A stretch of DNA of 64,000 nucleotides from Lycium barbarum. Its lineage: Eukaryota; Streptophyta; Magnoliopsida; Solanales; Solanaceae. How positions within the stretch are numbered: position 1 is the stretch's first letter; each line of letters begins with the position of its first letter. This document shows, piece after piece, positions 45,011 through 57,479 of this stretch. Both the position numbers and the translations under genes were made by a program. Below the pieces are notes generated by a model. The model did not search any database and was not told the DNA's origin. It was given only the letters and a program-made list of their open reading frames with translations. The stretch spans positions 49,528,282-49,592,281 of the forward strand of contig NC_083339.1 in the NCBI RefSeq assembly GCF_019175385.1, given 5' to 3'.

Positions 45011-45990
45011 GAAGATAAGAATCTTGAGACCTCCGATGGATGGACCCTTCAAAGATAAGGGAAAAACAAAAAAAGAATACAGATGCTCAGTTTCGGCAGA
45101 ACTCTACCGAAAGCCACTATTCCCTCATCATTAAAAGCAACCATAACTAGTCAGACCAAGCTATAGTCTTTTAAACCAATTTTCAAGGTAGAGTCTTCCT
45201 TATCAAGTAATTGATTTGTTTATATCCAAAAAAAGGATACTTGTGAAATGAAGCCACCCTCTCATAAGTCATATTCGCAGGCGGTCCAGCCAATTATCCC
45301 GAAAAAGCCAGTAGAAAAATATTATCCAAATAAACAACAATTTGAGATGACACTGTTACAGGTATTGCCAATCATGGCACTTGATAAAAAGTATGAAGGT
45401 TTCAGAGTACAAGACTTGTGAAAACCTTGTTATACCAATTAGAACTAATGTGGAGGACAGATGATCCCTCGAGGGTATTACAAGTTGATAGTAACAGACA
45501 CCAATTCAATGGAACTTGAGCCTATCTTAGAAAATAAAAATAATCTTAATAGTATTCATTTTTTAAAATTCACAATTAAAATGATTTTGAGCTCTTATCA
45601 TTGGATTGCAGATCATCTACCTACTCTTATTCTTCTTGACCACAAACGTATAATCGATATGATTATAAGACTGTAGTACAACTTCATGTATCTAAGTCCC
45701 AATACTCATTCCTGGTTTGTAAAGTATCCAGAAGAAATGAAAAATGCGGTTAGTCCCAGATGGTTTTACGAATGGGGGGCCAGTTCGGCAGAAATATACA
45801 GGTATTGTCCAAACATTTCCAGATTTGAAAGAGGTTCCAGGTAGAACAAAGTATCTCTACTCTACCAAATAATTTTAAGTGGTGTAAATAATTTATAGCA
45901 AAAAAGAATTCTTATATTATTAGTTGGCTTTCGATGTTTATGAATTTGAAAGAATCAATTATCTAAGTAAAACTATCAGAATTGTTACAG
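45011..45990 (+). pseudogene. Endogenous pararetrovirus-like downstream frame, decayed
   Basis: Following the RNase H remnant on the same strand is a Ser/Pro/Lys-rich start, a SYSQAVQP-like segment (about 45270), the only longer open piece (45461-45676), and an HSWFVKYPEEM segment near 45710. Stops and shifts separate these. Order and spacing fit the protein encoded after RT in solendovirus-like endogenous copies. It ends near 45990, about 55 bp before the copia LTR. Confidence 0.65.
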
Positions 45991-46046
45991 AATGAACGTA
46001 GACTATTTCCTAGGAATGTACATAACACATTTATAAATAACATATT

Positions 46047-46177
46047 TGTTGGAATCCCTTAGCAGATTTGTAGGAATCCCTTTTATTTCTTTCCTTAGTT
46101 AGAACCTTATGTACCTGTATTTATATTACTTACCTCTTGGAATAATACAACAAGTTATTCTCTCAAATTGGTTCACA
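46047..46177 (+). mobile_element. 5' LTR of copia element I
   Basis: TGTTGGAATCCC to ...GGTTCACA, about 130 bp. It contains the partially repeated word TGTTGGAATCCCTT / TAGGAATCCCTT. The right end is fixed by the PBS to within 2 bp. Confidence 0.7.
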
Positions 46178-46189
46178 TGGTATTAGAGC
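46178..46189 (+). promoter_or_regulatory. Primer binding site of copia element I
   Basis: TGGTATTAGAGC, one base different from the tRNA-iMet site TGGTATCAGAGC, directly after the LTR. Confidence 0.85.
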
Positions 46190-46935
46190 CTATTGGCTCG
46201 TCGATCTTGTTTTGGGTCTGCTCCGAAAAAAGGAAAAAAAAATCTCTATCTTGCTTTTGCCCTGAGTCTAAAAGAAACTTGGATTTTAGATCGATCAGTT
46301 TTAAGTTGTTAATCTTTGTCACCGCCACCTCAAAAGGAGTCGAAGCATCATTTTCAGCCAGACCAGTCTTTTCCGGAGACTGGGTATGATGCGAGTGACC
46401 TTCACGCTCTACTTGTACATTCTGCCTATCCGTCACGTGCCAGCGCGTGGAGGTGCATGCTCCGGCAGAATTGTTCAGGGATTTGATTGCCAGCATCATC
46501 TCGTCATTTCCAACGTGCCCCTTTTTTTCTGGTGTTAAAATACTGTTTGGAGAGCTTTTCGTCACATTCAAGTTTTATTTTTCCCTGTAGCTTCTGCGAA
46601 AATCAGATCTGGTATTTGTTTGGTGCTTCTGCAGCTGCTAACTTCTGCTTGATATCGAATTATTGTTGTTTTGTTGCTGGTTGTTCTTCATTGTTTGTTG
46701 CTTTGTTCTTTCTCATCCCTGCTCTGTTAGGAATCTGGTATTTGACTCCAGTTTACACAATTATTTTGTTGGGTGAGTTGTCTGCTAACTCTTGAAATCT
46801 GCCCTTTCGAATATTGTATATTGAGTTGTCTGGTTGGACTTATTCTCACAAGTAATTGTGTTGGAATCTGCAGGTTTTCTATATATTTGACTCGTTGGTT
46901 GCTTAACTAGTAATTTTGAAGTCTATTTTGGTTTG
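46190..46935 (+). other. Copia leader, left part
   Basis: No coding domain. The minus-strand frame 46173-46571 and the plus-strand frames here are unrecognised. The leader resumes at 62032 after element H. Confidence 0.6.
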
Positions 46936-48322
46936 TGTTACGCCCTATTTTGAACGAGTCCAAGATAGTTTGTAACTTCCCGGTTATTCTAACTGGTTTA
47001 AAAAGGGTTAGAGTCGCCACCTTATTTTTAAGGAAAAACAGGAAACCTGTATGTATTTGTGTATCTACTCCATTTTTAGTCCACGAAACATATGAGATTC
47101 TAGATAAGGGTTTTATTTACCCCGAGGGGAAGGTATTAAGCATCCCTCAGAGCCTGTCCGAAGACAGTCCTTAAACTTAGTTCAACTAAACACTAGAGGG
47201 GAATTATCTATTTGTTTATCATTATTATTACTTGTTTTCAAAATGTTGTGATTTCATGAAAAAGCTACACTAGGTGATAATATGCTAAGTATAAAAATAT
47301 ATGTATATCAAGTATAAAGTATTTTATAAAGAATGTATATCGATAGAAATGTACAAACGAGTGTAAAGAGAATGTACCTCGTAAGTATAAAAGTGTATCT
47401 ATTGGTATAAAGAGTGTATATATGTTAGTGTAAAGAATGTATATAACTATATAAAAGATGTATAAAAAATATGAGAATATGTAAAATAGGTATATCAAGT
47501 ATATAAAGAATGTGTGTTTATGTATATAAAAGAATGTAAGTATATGAAACATATAAAGAATATATTTCAAATATAAAAAGAATGTATATCAAAATAAAAA
47601 AAATGTATAAAAAATTGTATAATTAGATATATCAATGCATAAATAATGTAGAAAGGTTTTTAAAAATATTCATTGGTGTAGAGATCTTATATAACAAAAG
47701 AATTAGAAAAAAAGTGCAATTGATTTGACTTGTTTCTATCGTTTCGTAAAAGAGTGTTTGTTTAATGAATATCCTATCAAAAGAGTAGGAACAAAAGAAT
47801 TGTAAAAAAAAAATATTGGTAAAAAATAAGTATAAGGGATTGTGGATAAAAAAACATTAAAAAAAAGTGTGAAAATATGTAATGTCTTTAAAGAATAAAA
47901 TATTTGCAAATGGATGACTAAATATTTACCTAGCATCAATTAACTTAACTAAAATATGTATTAGTGTACACGAAACAATATAAAATGTACACCGTATTAA
48001 AAGTGTGTAAAGAATATAAAATAAAGGATGGACTAGTATTTTTTGCCTAAATGTCAAAAGTGTTATTTTAATTAACGAAGTATTTTATACCAAGTCAATT
48101 TAATCTATTTATGAAAGTATTGACGGTCTAAGTCTTGCCTAAAGCGAATGACAAATTTATGTTAAACAAACAAGGCGACAAGTAAATAAATATATCAGTC
48201 CGTCATTCCAAAATAAAGTTTCCACTACTACGAGTTTATGTTTTGTACAGTTATAAAGAACACGGAAAGTAAATACAAACAGTGATTCGGTTTCCTTCCG
48301 AGTATCGTCTTCGAGATGTATT
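46936..48322 (-). mobile_element. Element H, left part
   Basis: Includes an AT-rich array of TATAAA.GAATGTATAT words (47280-47640). Minus-strand frames 47265-47570 and 47736-47939 are Tyr/Phe/Ile-rich translations of that array. It ends with GTATT, the G target duplication. Confidence 0.7.
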
Positions 48323-49163
48323 TGTAGACAATAAAATTCGCATCGAGAAAATAATAATCAAGACAAAAAAATATCGCAACAATTGTTGTATTTGATTTCA
48401 GAATATGAGTATTACAATCTCTATGATTCCTCTGATTTGTCTTTTCAATAATAAATTCAAGGGCTTTTAAGCTTATTCTTGAACTTGATGGATTTGATCT
48501 TGACTTGTACTTGAATTCAAGGGCTTTTGAGCTTGATCTTGAATCTTCGTCTAGATCTCTAGAACTTCTAGAGAAGTACTTGAGTGCTTGAATGCTTTCA
48601 GCTTGTAGAGAAATCTGCGGTGTTTGATCCACGAGCTCTCCCGAGCTTCTTGTTAGAATTTCTGTCCCCCTTTCTGAATTATGAGACCCCTATTTATAGT
48701 TGTAGGATGGAAGAGTTGTGATAAGGACAGGCTTCTTTTGACCAATCAGATTTAAGCTGACGTGTCGATATTTGATTGGCTGGAACATGTCACTTGTACA
48801 CGTGGCGCATCTTCATTGGCCTTTGATTTGACTAGGCATGCTGCATCATTTTGACACGTGGCATGATCCTATTGGCTCCTTCGTTTGACTTGGCGTGTCA
48901 CGTCATTTGACATGTGGCACCAATTTGGGCCTCTTGGATAAAATGATATCTTGGGCTTGACAAAGTGGGCTCATCATTTGTAGCCTAATTAAATGGGCTA
49001 GCCCAATGCATTTGAACTCCTCTAATTAAATCCATATTTATTGGACATAACTAATTAACCCAATTATATTAGCCCATAATATTTATTTGGACTAATATAT
49101 TTTGAATTTACCATAATCTGAATTTCTTATGGATTTAAATTCAATAAAATTTCGTTATCTACA
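48323..49163 (-). mobile_element. G LTR 1 (outer, 3' side)
   Basis: 841 bp, more like LTR 3 than LTR 2 over the CTAGAACTTCTAGAGAAGTA and GAACTCCTCTAATTAAATCC regions. It contains TGACACGTGGCA-type G-box words near 48860. The minus-strand frame 48228-48632 is LTR-derived. Confidence 0.9.
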
Positions 49164-50708
49164 AATGCCCCTACTTCAAGGCTTATCGGGATAGAATTAT
49201 CGAACCATGGAGATTAGACTTGAAGTATAACAAAACCAAAATTGTCCAATACATAACTTAACAGTGCACCATGGATATATTCATGTACTACTTCAACACG
49301 GTGTAGTATGGTTGTGCTAAATGAGCTTTGAATATGTATGAACTAAAGTCCCAAATATTGTGTCCGTCTTGAAAGATTCACGTTGTGACCGAAACTTCCG
49401 TTTAGTAGTGACCAATTAGATTTAAAGAAAGAGGTGGAAGAAGTCATATTATTCCACTAGAGTCATAGTAAGAAAAGAATTGCCATTCACCTAGGAGAAG
49501 GAATGCCCGCACGCCGCCTCTTAGCATCTATAAATAGCTACGTAATTTTCATTCCATTAGCATCAGTTTCTAAGCTCTTCCACACTGCATGGAGCCCGAA
49601 TTGCCAGCATCACAATGCAAGGTTATTTTTTTCCTCCGTTTTGCGTTTTCTTTGTCACATTAATTCGTTCTTTGCTTGTTATTTTTTTTTTTTAGGTCCA
49701 ACACATAAAGTTCACGAGAAATCAGCTCAAGGTGCGAGAGAATAATATTACCTCCGACATCTTAAGACTGACATGCGTACATTTATGAAGCAATCGGCTT
49801 AGGGTGTCAGAGAATAATATTGCCTCCAACACTCTGAGACTGACAAGTGAAGGTCCTTTTGACGATACATTCACAAAACAATCGGCTTAGGGTGCGAGAG
49901 TTTAACATTGCCTCCGACTCCTTGAGACTGACAAGTGAAGATCCTTTTGACGACGTATTCAAGAAGCAATCAGCTTAGAGTGCGAGAGATTAATATTACC
50001 TCCGATACTTTGAGACTTACAATTTGAGCTCTTTTTAACAATACATTCACAAAGCAATCGGCTTAGGGTGCGAGAGATTAACATTGCCTCCGACACCTTA
50101 AGACTGATAAGTTGGGCTCCTTTTAATGACGTATCATGAAACAATCAGCTCAGGGTGCGAGAGATTAATATTGCTTCCGACACCTTGTGACTGACAAGTT
50201 CTTGCTCAAAAAGATGGAATGCCCTTACCGATGGAATGCTCTTATCGACGAATACCTTTATCGGTGGAATGTCCATATCGACGGCTTGCCCTTATGATGG
50301 AATGTTCATATTGATGAAACTCTCATATTGACGAAATGCATTTATCGACGGAGTACCCTTATCAACGGAACATCAAAGGACAAATCCACGACGCCAAATA
50401 TCCACATCGACATAACATCAAAGGATAAATCCCCGATGCCAAATATTCATATCGACGTAATATCAAGCAGCAAATCAATGGTGCCAAATATCCATATCAA
50501 GAGATTATCAAAGCACTAATCCATAACGCCAAACGTCCATATTGACAGAGTATCAAAAGACAAATCCACAAAATAATCAGCTTAGGGTGTGAGAGATTAG
50601 CATTGCCTCCGACACCTTGAGACTGATAAGTAGAGTTCATTTTAATGATACATCCATGAAGCAATCAGCTTAAGGTGCGAGAGATTAATATTCCATGAAG
50701 CAATCAGC
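49164..50708 (-). repeat. G 3' untranslated region with tandem repeats
   Basis: Between integrase and the 3' LTR. About six units of 85-90 bp (49725-50200), each with AATCGGCTTAGGGTGCGAGA and CCTCCGACACCTTGAGACTG, plus partial units at 50560-50714. Between them (50215-50560) is a second array of CCAAATATCCATATCGACG-like words. A purine tract (GAAGTAGGGGCATT on the minus strand) abuts the LTR. Confidence 0.85.
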
Positions 50709-51605
50709 TTAAGGTTCCTCTTCGGTGAGCCCTTCTTGAAAAGCAAGTCGTAAAGAAGGTATTTGGCGCTCGAGTGGTAGGACTGCTTCAACTCCATAAG
50801 CAAACGAGTATGGGGTTGCTTGCGTTGGTGTGCGGCAAGTCGTCCTATACGCCCACAAAGCTTCTTCCATTCGTTCATGCCAATCTCGTTTGGACTTGAA
50901 GACAACCTTCTTCAACAAGTTACACAAAGTCTTATTGAACGCTTCAGCTAGACCGTTGGTGGCAGCATGATACATAGAAGATTTACGCTGCTTAAAGTCG
51001 AAGAGATCACAAATCTTGTTCATCAATTTGTTATCAAATGGCTTGCCATTGTCCGTTATTATGTAACGAGGAATGCCGAAGCGGTAGATGATACTTACTC
51101 GGATGAAGTTGGCAACATTCTCTTTCTTCACTTCTTTAAGAGCAACAGCTTCGGCCCATTTTGAGAAGTAGTCGGTTGCAGCCAAGATGTATAAGTGTCC
51201 ACTAGAAGATTTTGGCAACGGACCAACGACGTCCAACCCCCAAGCATCAAATGGCCAAGACGCAATGGTCGGGTGTAACGCTTCGGGCGGCTGATGTATG
51301 AAATTTGCATGAAACTGACAAGCCTTGCATCTTCGAGCATAGTCCAAGCATTCTTTCACCAACGTTGGCCAATAATCCATCCTTTTTATGTGAAAGTGGA
51401 GCTTTGGTCCAGATTGATGTGATCCACACACTCCTGAATGTGCTTCTTGCAAAGCTTGGACTGCTTCATCCTCCCCCAAATATCGCAAGAGTACTCCCTC
51501 AAAAGATCTTCGATATAAAGTATCCCTATAGTAAAGGAATCGAGGTGCACGACGACGAATTTCGGTTCTTCTTCTTGTGTCTTCTGGCAGTATCCCATAA
51601 CTCAA
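50709..51605 (-). pseudogene. G integrase
   Basis: An open stretch of 298 codons with the HHCC finger (HSGVCGSH ... CKACQ), first catalytic Asp in WGLDVVGPLP, second in IITDNGKPF and Glu in NGLAEAFNK, the D,D-35-E pattern. No chromodomain follows; the frame ends after GLTEEEP. This is the best preserved domain of G. It would join cDNA to host DNA. It is preceded by a stop after MSYG-side linker sequence, so it is not continuous with RNase H. Confidence 0.9.
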
Positions 51606-51626
51606 GTAGTCAATGATGGGTTGTCA

Positions 51627-52236
51627 TCAGTCTTTCTTCGCAACCTCAGAAACAGCTACGAGATGCTCAATCTCATTTTCCGCGCCTTCATCCTCATTTG
51701 ACGGAGGTATTACCCATTTTTGACAGATAGTCACTTGTGTTTGATCTGGCAGAGTAAGCGCTGAAGCTAGAGCAGCTAAAGCATCGGCTTTCTTATTTTT
51801 CCCTCCTAGGAACATGCTGAAGAGTCACATCACCAAGCCATCCTATCAACTTCTGAGCATAACCATGATAGGGGAGTAATTCAGGCTTCTTGACTTCGTA
51901 GCTTCCCAAGAGTTGATTGATCACCAACTGAGAGTCACCAAAGACTTGCAACTGCAATTGCTTTATGTCGACGGCCATTTCAAGTCCAAGTATTAGTGCT
52001 TGATATTCAGCGACATTGTTGGAGCAACGTTGTGTCAAAGTAAAGGAGTATGGTAGAACTTCTCCCTGCGGAGTAACAAACACCACACCAGCACCAGCTC
52101 TGTCACGTTGTACAGCACCATCAAAGTACATTTTCCACCGAGTTTGAATTTCAACGACCATTGCATCTTCGTCGGGAAGTTCATCAGTTAGCTCCCGGTC
52201 ATCAGGTATCGGGTTATCTGCTAAGAAGTCTGCCAA
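51627..52236 (-). pseudogene. G second RNase H (plant-type aRNH)
   Basis: Starts MADFLADNPIP; the RNase H core begins MYFDGAVQRDRAGAGVVF, with NNVAEYQALILGLEMA and VFGDSQLVINQL supplying the catalytic acid residues. A short tail with KADALAALAS lies in a shifted frame to 51627. An extra RNase H downstream of the original one is a recognised trait of Tat-lineage elements. A frameshift near 51800 breaks it. Confidence 0.88.
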
Positions 52237-52281
52237 TGCCTGTCCTTTTACAGCCTTTTGAGGGATATATGTAATCTCAAA

Positions 52282-53689
52282 TTATTGAAACTGGAGGCAC
52301 CACCTTGCTAGTCGATCACTAAGGACTAGTTTTGACATCACAAACTTGATGGGATTTGCTCTGGAAATGAGGTTAACACTATGAGCTTGAAAGTAGTGCT
52401 TCAGCTTTTGAATCGAGAAGACTAGCACCAAACACAACTTTTTAATTGGCGTGTAATTCAGCCCATTAGGTGTCATCATTCTGCTCAAGTAGTAAAGAGA
52501 ATTTTCTTTCCCTTCGCTATTCTCTTGGGCCAAGAACGCTCCAACCGATCTTTCTTGTGCTGAAATATACAGTATCAGTGGTTTTTCAGGTACAGGGGCT
52601 ACTAGAACTGGAGGCTTCATTAAATATGACTTGATATTCTCGAAGGCATTAGTACATGTGTCGTCCCACTTGACAAGGGAGCCCTTCTTTATGAGACGAC
52701 TGAATGGTTGGCACCTTCCAGCTAAATTCGAAATGAATCTTCAAATGTAAGCTAGCTTCCCTTGCAAACTTTTTAACTCATGAATATTTCGAGGCTCGGG
52801 AATTTTTAAAATCGCATCAACTTTGGCTTGATCAATTTCGATTCATCGATGTCGAACAATGAAACCAAGGAATTTTCCAGAAGTAACTCCAAAGGCACAT
52901 TTCAATGGATTCATTCGAAGTTGATATCTCCGAAGTCGCTCGAACACCATTCTCAGGTCTTGCAAGTGGTCGTTTCTCTTTCTTGATTTTACCACCTAGT
53001 CATCCACATAACATTCAACATTTTTGTGGAGAAAATCATCAAAGATATTCTGCATAACCCTTTGATATGTGGCGCCAGCATTTTTCAAACCGAAAGGCAT
53101 CACTTTGTAACAATAAATACCCTTGGGTCTATGAAATGCAGTAAGCTCTTCATCTTTTGGTGCCATGCGAATTTGATTATAGTCGGATGAACCGTCTATG
53201 AAAAACATCGCCTCGTAACAAGTGGTAGCATCAATCATCAATTCTGGGATGGGAAGCGGGAAATCTATCTTTAGGGCATGCGTTGTTAAGATCCCTGAAG
53301 TCAACACAAACTCTAATTTTTCCAGTCTTCTTTTTCACGGGAACGATACTTGAAATCTATGTAGGATATTTAACTTCACGAATAAATCCAGCTTCAATGA
53401 GTTTGTTGACTTCATTTTCGATTGAAGGAACCAAATCTGGTCTGAAATGCCTTTGGGCCTGCTTAATAGGACGGGCACTATTCTTGACCGCCAGATGATG
53501 GACTACTACTTTGGGATCTAATCCAGGCATCTTTTTATAACTCCAAGCAAAAACATCTCTATACTCTTCGAGTATTTCAATGTTAGTGTCTTCTTCATCA
53601 GCTGTTAGAAAAGCACTTAGGTAGGTGGGCCTTGGGTCTTTATCAGTACCAAGATTAACTTCTTTCAAGGAGTCAACTGTAGTCTTCAC
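52282..53689 (-). pseudogene. G reverse transcriptase and first RNase H
   Basis: From the connection segment (EEYRDVFAWSYKKMPGLDP) through RT with RVCVDFRDLNNACPKD, MPFGLKNAGATYQR and YVDD. A stop immediately follows YVDD (about 52995) where Leu or Ile is usual, and another stop follows VKYPT (about 53357). The RNase H part (52282-52620) has SVGAFLAQ and YYLSRMM. The DFRDLNNACPKD and KNAGATYQR forms are those of Tat/Athila-type RTs rather than chromoviruses. Confidence 0.88.
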
Positions 53690-53701
53690 CCTTTCTTCAA
53701 G

Positions 53702-55385
53702 TTATGGAGGAGCATCTCTAGCATCTTCATTCTCTTGAGGATCACCATCATTGAAAGATATGTGGTAACACGCGGAGGTGTCCTCCAACTTCTCAGCAAC
53801 CTCCATCTGAAATGAAGTATCTTGATCACTTTGTGTAGTAATATGATATGAAGAACCTATATTTTCCTCATCTTCGTCACGCTCCTTGGTATACACCACA
53901 GTATGAGACTTTACTTTTAGCACCTCCCCACATAAAACCGCAAGGTCTGTTTGTCGACTCATTCTAGAAGGAATCAAACTTTGTATATCCTTCTGCGTTC
54001 TAGGCAAAGCGAGCGTTTTAACGCTTTGAGAATCTCTGTGGAACTTGTTCTTCCTCTTCTTCTTCAGCTTCAACGGCCCTAATATCTCAAACACAGAAGC
54101 TTTTGCGGTCGACTTTCCAAGACGATCAAACACTGAAGGCATTTTGTTTGAAGCAAAGGACTCATCTTCCACAGTAATGTAGTTGGTACCTGCCCTTCTT
54201 ATGGAGATGCGAACTGGCGGAGGTTGTTTGTATTCGAAACCTTCACATGATTGCATCATGGTAGCTCCTGATGGATGTTTCCCTAACTTTAAAGACTCGT
54301 TGGGGTTGTATCCACCCTTGACAAATAACTTGTAAGCATTTGGATCAAAGCCTTCATTTGTACGTTTTGTAGGGAGTGTCATATTTTGCGGCGGATTCTG
54401 AGCCACGAAGTCTCTAAGTAGCTTTGAGGACAAGTTTATTGCGTCAATTCGTCTGATAGGGAGAGTTATCCCCCCTAGCATATTTCCTTGAGCTTCAGAT
54501 GGTTGTCGTTCCTCTTTCTTCAACTTTGGAACATAGTAGAGCACGGGAGTCGTCTTCTTCTTCTTCTTCTTCAAAGACATAATATTCCCTTTATTCATAC
54601 TGGGGTGCGGCACCTCAGCATCAACTTCAGCTATTTTAATAGTCTCATCAGCTCTTTTAGTTGCGACCTTATCACTCTTGGTAGTTGCGATGTCATCGAC
54701 TTTTACTTCTTTTACAATGTAGTTCTTCAAGTAGAACTTCGCATCGATGAAGTGTGACTCTACTTCAGTAAATGGCTTATCATCCGCAACTATCTTCTTT
54801 TCGATGCTGCCTTCGAGATACTTCAAAATTGATAGTAGGAGGATGCGACAACTTTGTTCTCGTGTATCCATGGCCTGCCAAGCAACATATTGTACGAAGT
54901 CTTTGCGTTGATTACATGAATCCATGCACTTGATCGCATATCTTCGATGGTGATATCTAATTTGATAGCATCTATGGCTCGTTGCCCCCTTGATTGAATC
55001 ATTGTATCATCAAGCGGCTTTCAGAAAGTTCTTCGGTTGTGATGCCAAGTTCCTTCACTGTGCGAATAGGAAGAATGTTAACTCCAAATCCATCATCTAT
55101 CAATATTCTATTCCTCTTCTCGAGGGCATAACCCACCATGTACAAAGGATGATTGTGGAGTGTTTCACCAAGTAGAATATTGCCATCCATGAATGTGATT
55201 CTTGTATCACATGCGAGTACCTCTTGGGAAGAAGATTCAACATGCTTTTCAGAAGACGATAGAGACAGTGTTGACAGGCTTTCATCCTTTGCTTCTTCTT
55301 TATCAGTATTGAAGCATAATGCCTCAGTGTTATCTCGAGCAGTCATATTGCGGAACCAACTCGGTAGGAATTCCTCCATAGTCAC
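53702..55385 (-). pseudogene. G protease and linker
   Basis: Protease with ILIDDGFGVNILP at about 55080-55110 (D-D-G in place of D-T/S-G, as in this lineage; Phe where Ser or Ala is more usual), then a stop after ESRLMIQ (54999), a LLGRPWIH segment in another frame, and a long open stretch (53702-54925, 407 codons) linking to RT. The linker has a Lys-rich block and no catalytic motif known to me. Confidence 0.8.
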
Positions 55386-55567
55386 GGGACGTCGTGGTTC
55401 CTAGTGGTAGTTCACCTCCACTTTTGCTTTCTTCGGATGCTCAACTGATTCTTGCTTCCTTGGTTTTCTAACCATCCTCTTCCTAGTTGGTTGTTTAGAT
55501 GATTCTTTTTGCGGACTTGTTTTACGGCGTCTCCGCCTAGCCACCAGAATCCAACCTTTATCATCAG

Positions 55568-57405
55568 TTACATCAACTTAGGTTTTATCTTCCTCCAATG
55601 GTCCTTTCTCATGCTCTTCAAACCTGCGTATCTAGACCGAATCGAGAGAGCCAAAGGTGATAGAGACTTGATTCGAACTCTCCTTCTCGTCATCAAGCAG
55701 AATCTTATTTTCATTAGCCAACTGCATGACTTTGTCCTTGAAGATAAAGCACTTCTCAAGAGGGTGACCCACAAGTCGATGATACTTGCAATAGTTCGGG
55801 TCATTTGTTCTTCTAGCTTCATTGCGCCGCTTCATCTCTGGTAACTCAATGAGTTTCAACTCAAGTAGTTCATCAAAAATTTCAGGGACATCAGAATCCA
55901 GGAAGGGGTATTCTCTTTCTTGCATCTCCTTTAAGGTCGACTTTTGGCTTTTGTTGTCTTGGAAGGAAGTTGCTTTCATACTCTGCTTCTTGCTCACCTT
56001 CGTAGTAAACTTTACAGGCGAGACATTGATGTTCATGGATTCTTTGTTGTCACTCTTGGGAACGAACTTGCTTCATTTCTTGGGTTCCTGCTTGTCCTTT
56101 CCTTTGCGAGGGTCGTAGACAGGCATTACTTCATTCCCAGTAGAAGACATGCTCAACTCCATGTCATGAGCACGAGTAGCTAGTTCTTCAAAAGACCTTG
56201 GCTTAATTCCTTGCAAGATGTAGTGAAGCCCCTAATGCATTCCTTGGATACACATCTCTATCGCAGAAGCTTCGCTGAGTCTATCTTTGCAGTTGATGAA
56301 ATCGATAACTGGTTCGCCCTTCCTCTGGAGAGTGCTTGTAAGTTCGACCATGCTCACGGTACGCCTTGTGCTATAAAAGAGATTGAGGAACTCCTGCTCT
56401 AGTTGCTCCCAACTATCGATAGAATTAGGCTCAAGATCAGTGTATTAGTCAAAGGCATTCCCCTTGAGGGAGCGGACGAACTGCTTGAAAAGATAGTCTC
56501 CATAGGTCCCAGCATTATTACATGTTTCAACAAAGTGTGCAACATGTTGCTTTGGATTTCCCTTGCCTTCAAATTGTTGAAATTTGGGAGGTTGATAACG
56601 GCGGGCATCTTGAAGCTATCAATTCTGGTAGTGTATGGCTTTCCGTAACTAAAAGAAGACTTCGTATCAACTTCGTACTTATCCTTGACAGTCTTTTGGA
56701 TGAACTCCTTTAGTCGGTCGAGCGGAATCGTCCCTTCAGAAGAAACTGGAATTTCCTTAGTAGGCGGTACTTGTGTTGCACGAGGTTCAGTCTCCTGTGC
56801 TTCTAGACCCTTCCCAAGTGCGAGGCTGGATTCTCCTTCCATTAATCCATCCATCTTGTCCATCAACTTCTCAATCCGAGCGTCTTGATTTTCACATGCT
56901 TGGCTAAGCCATCAATCACCTTTGCCAAGTTTGCTAGTGTCTCCTCTATCGATGAAGCGTTAGTTACCATTGCTTGCATGATTGTTGGGGATGTTGGAGA
57001 ATAGCATGGATTATCGCATAAGTTGATCTTTGACTAGCCCACTTCATGTGGTGTGAGTGGAGAGGATCTGTCACCTGAAGTATCATCATCTTTCTTCATA
57101 GTAGAGTTCTTGGATCCAGAGAGATCAAGTAGAGCTAGAGTCTTCTTAATCTTTTCAGCAATGCTGCTTCCTTCCTCCGATGCATCAGTAGAGGATCTCG
57201 CTCCTTTTGGAGATAAAGATCCAAAAACATGAGTTGTTACGGACAACACTTGGAGTGCTCGTTGTCCCAACATGCTTGCTTTGCTCCTTGTAACTGGTCC
57301 AATGCTACCAAAGGTAATGTCGAGGATGCCTTCCACATCAGCAGAGAACTTGGAGCTAGCAACCTTAGAGGAAATTGATTTGGAGTTGATCTTCTCTGAA
57401 GTCAT
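55568..57405 (-). pseudogene. G gag
   Basis: I take ATG 57405 (MTSEKINSK) as the start, since the second interior has the same start. Pieces in order: a Ser-rich N-terminus ending at a stop (57034; the truncated interior has Gln there), a linker, the capsid region (ESSLALGKG to about 56400, then FEELATRAHDMEL near 56180 in another frame), and a His/Cys knuckle-like CKYHRLVGHPLEKC near 55770. Frames change at least three times. Gag forms the cytoplasmic particle. Confidence 0.85.
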
Positions 57406-57457
57406 CTCGATGTTGTTAAATTTTGATGATTGAAAAGTTGAGATAAGAGGTAGAGAT

Positions 57458-57475
57458 TGTCCCACTGGGCGTGCC
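57458..57475 (-). promoter_or_regulatory. Primer binding site of G, first interior
   Basis: On the minus strand TGGCACGCCCAGTGGGAC begins 4-5 bp after the LTR 2 end. I recall the same form in other Tat elements; I do not assign the tRNA. Confidence 0.75.
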
Positions 57476-57479
57476 AATT

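Noticed and set aside
56403..56888. Plus-strand frames opposite G gag
   Set aside because: They are antisense shadows of the gag frame on the minus strand.
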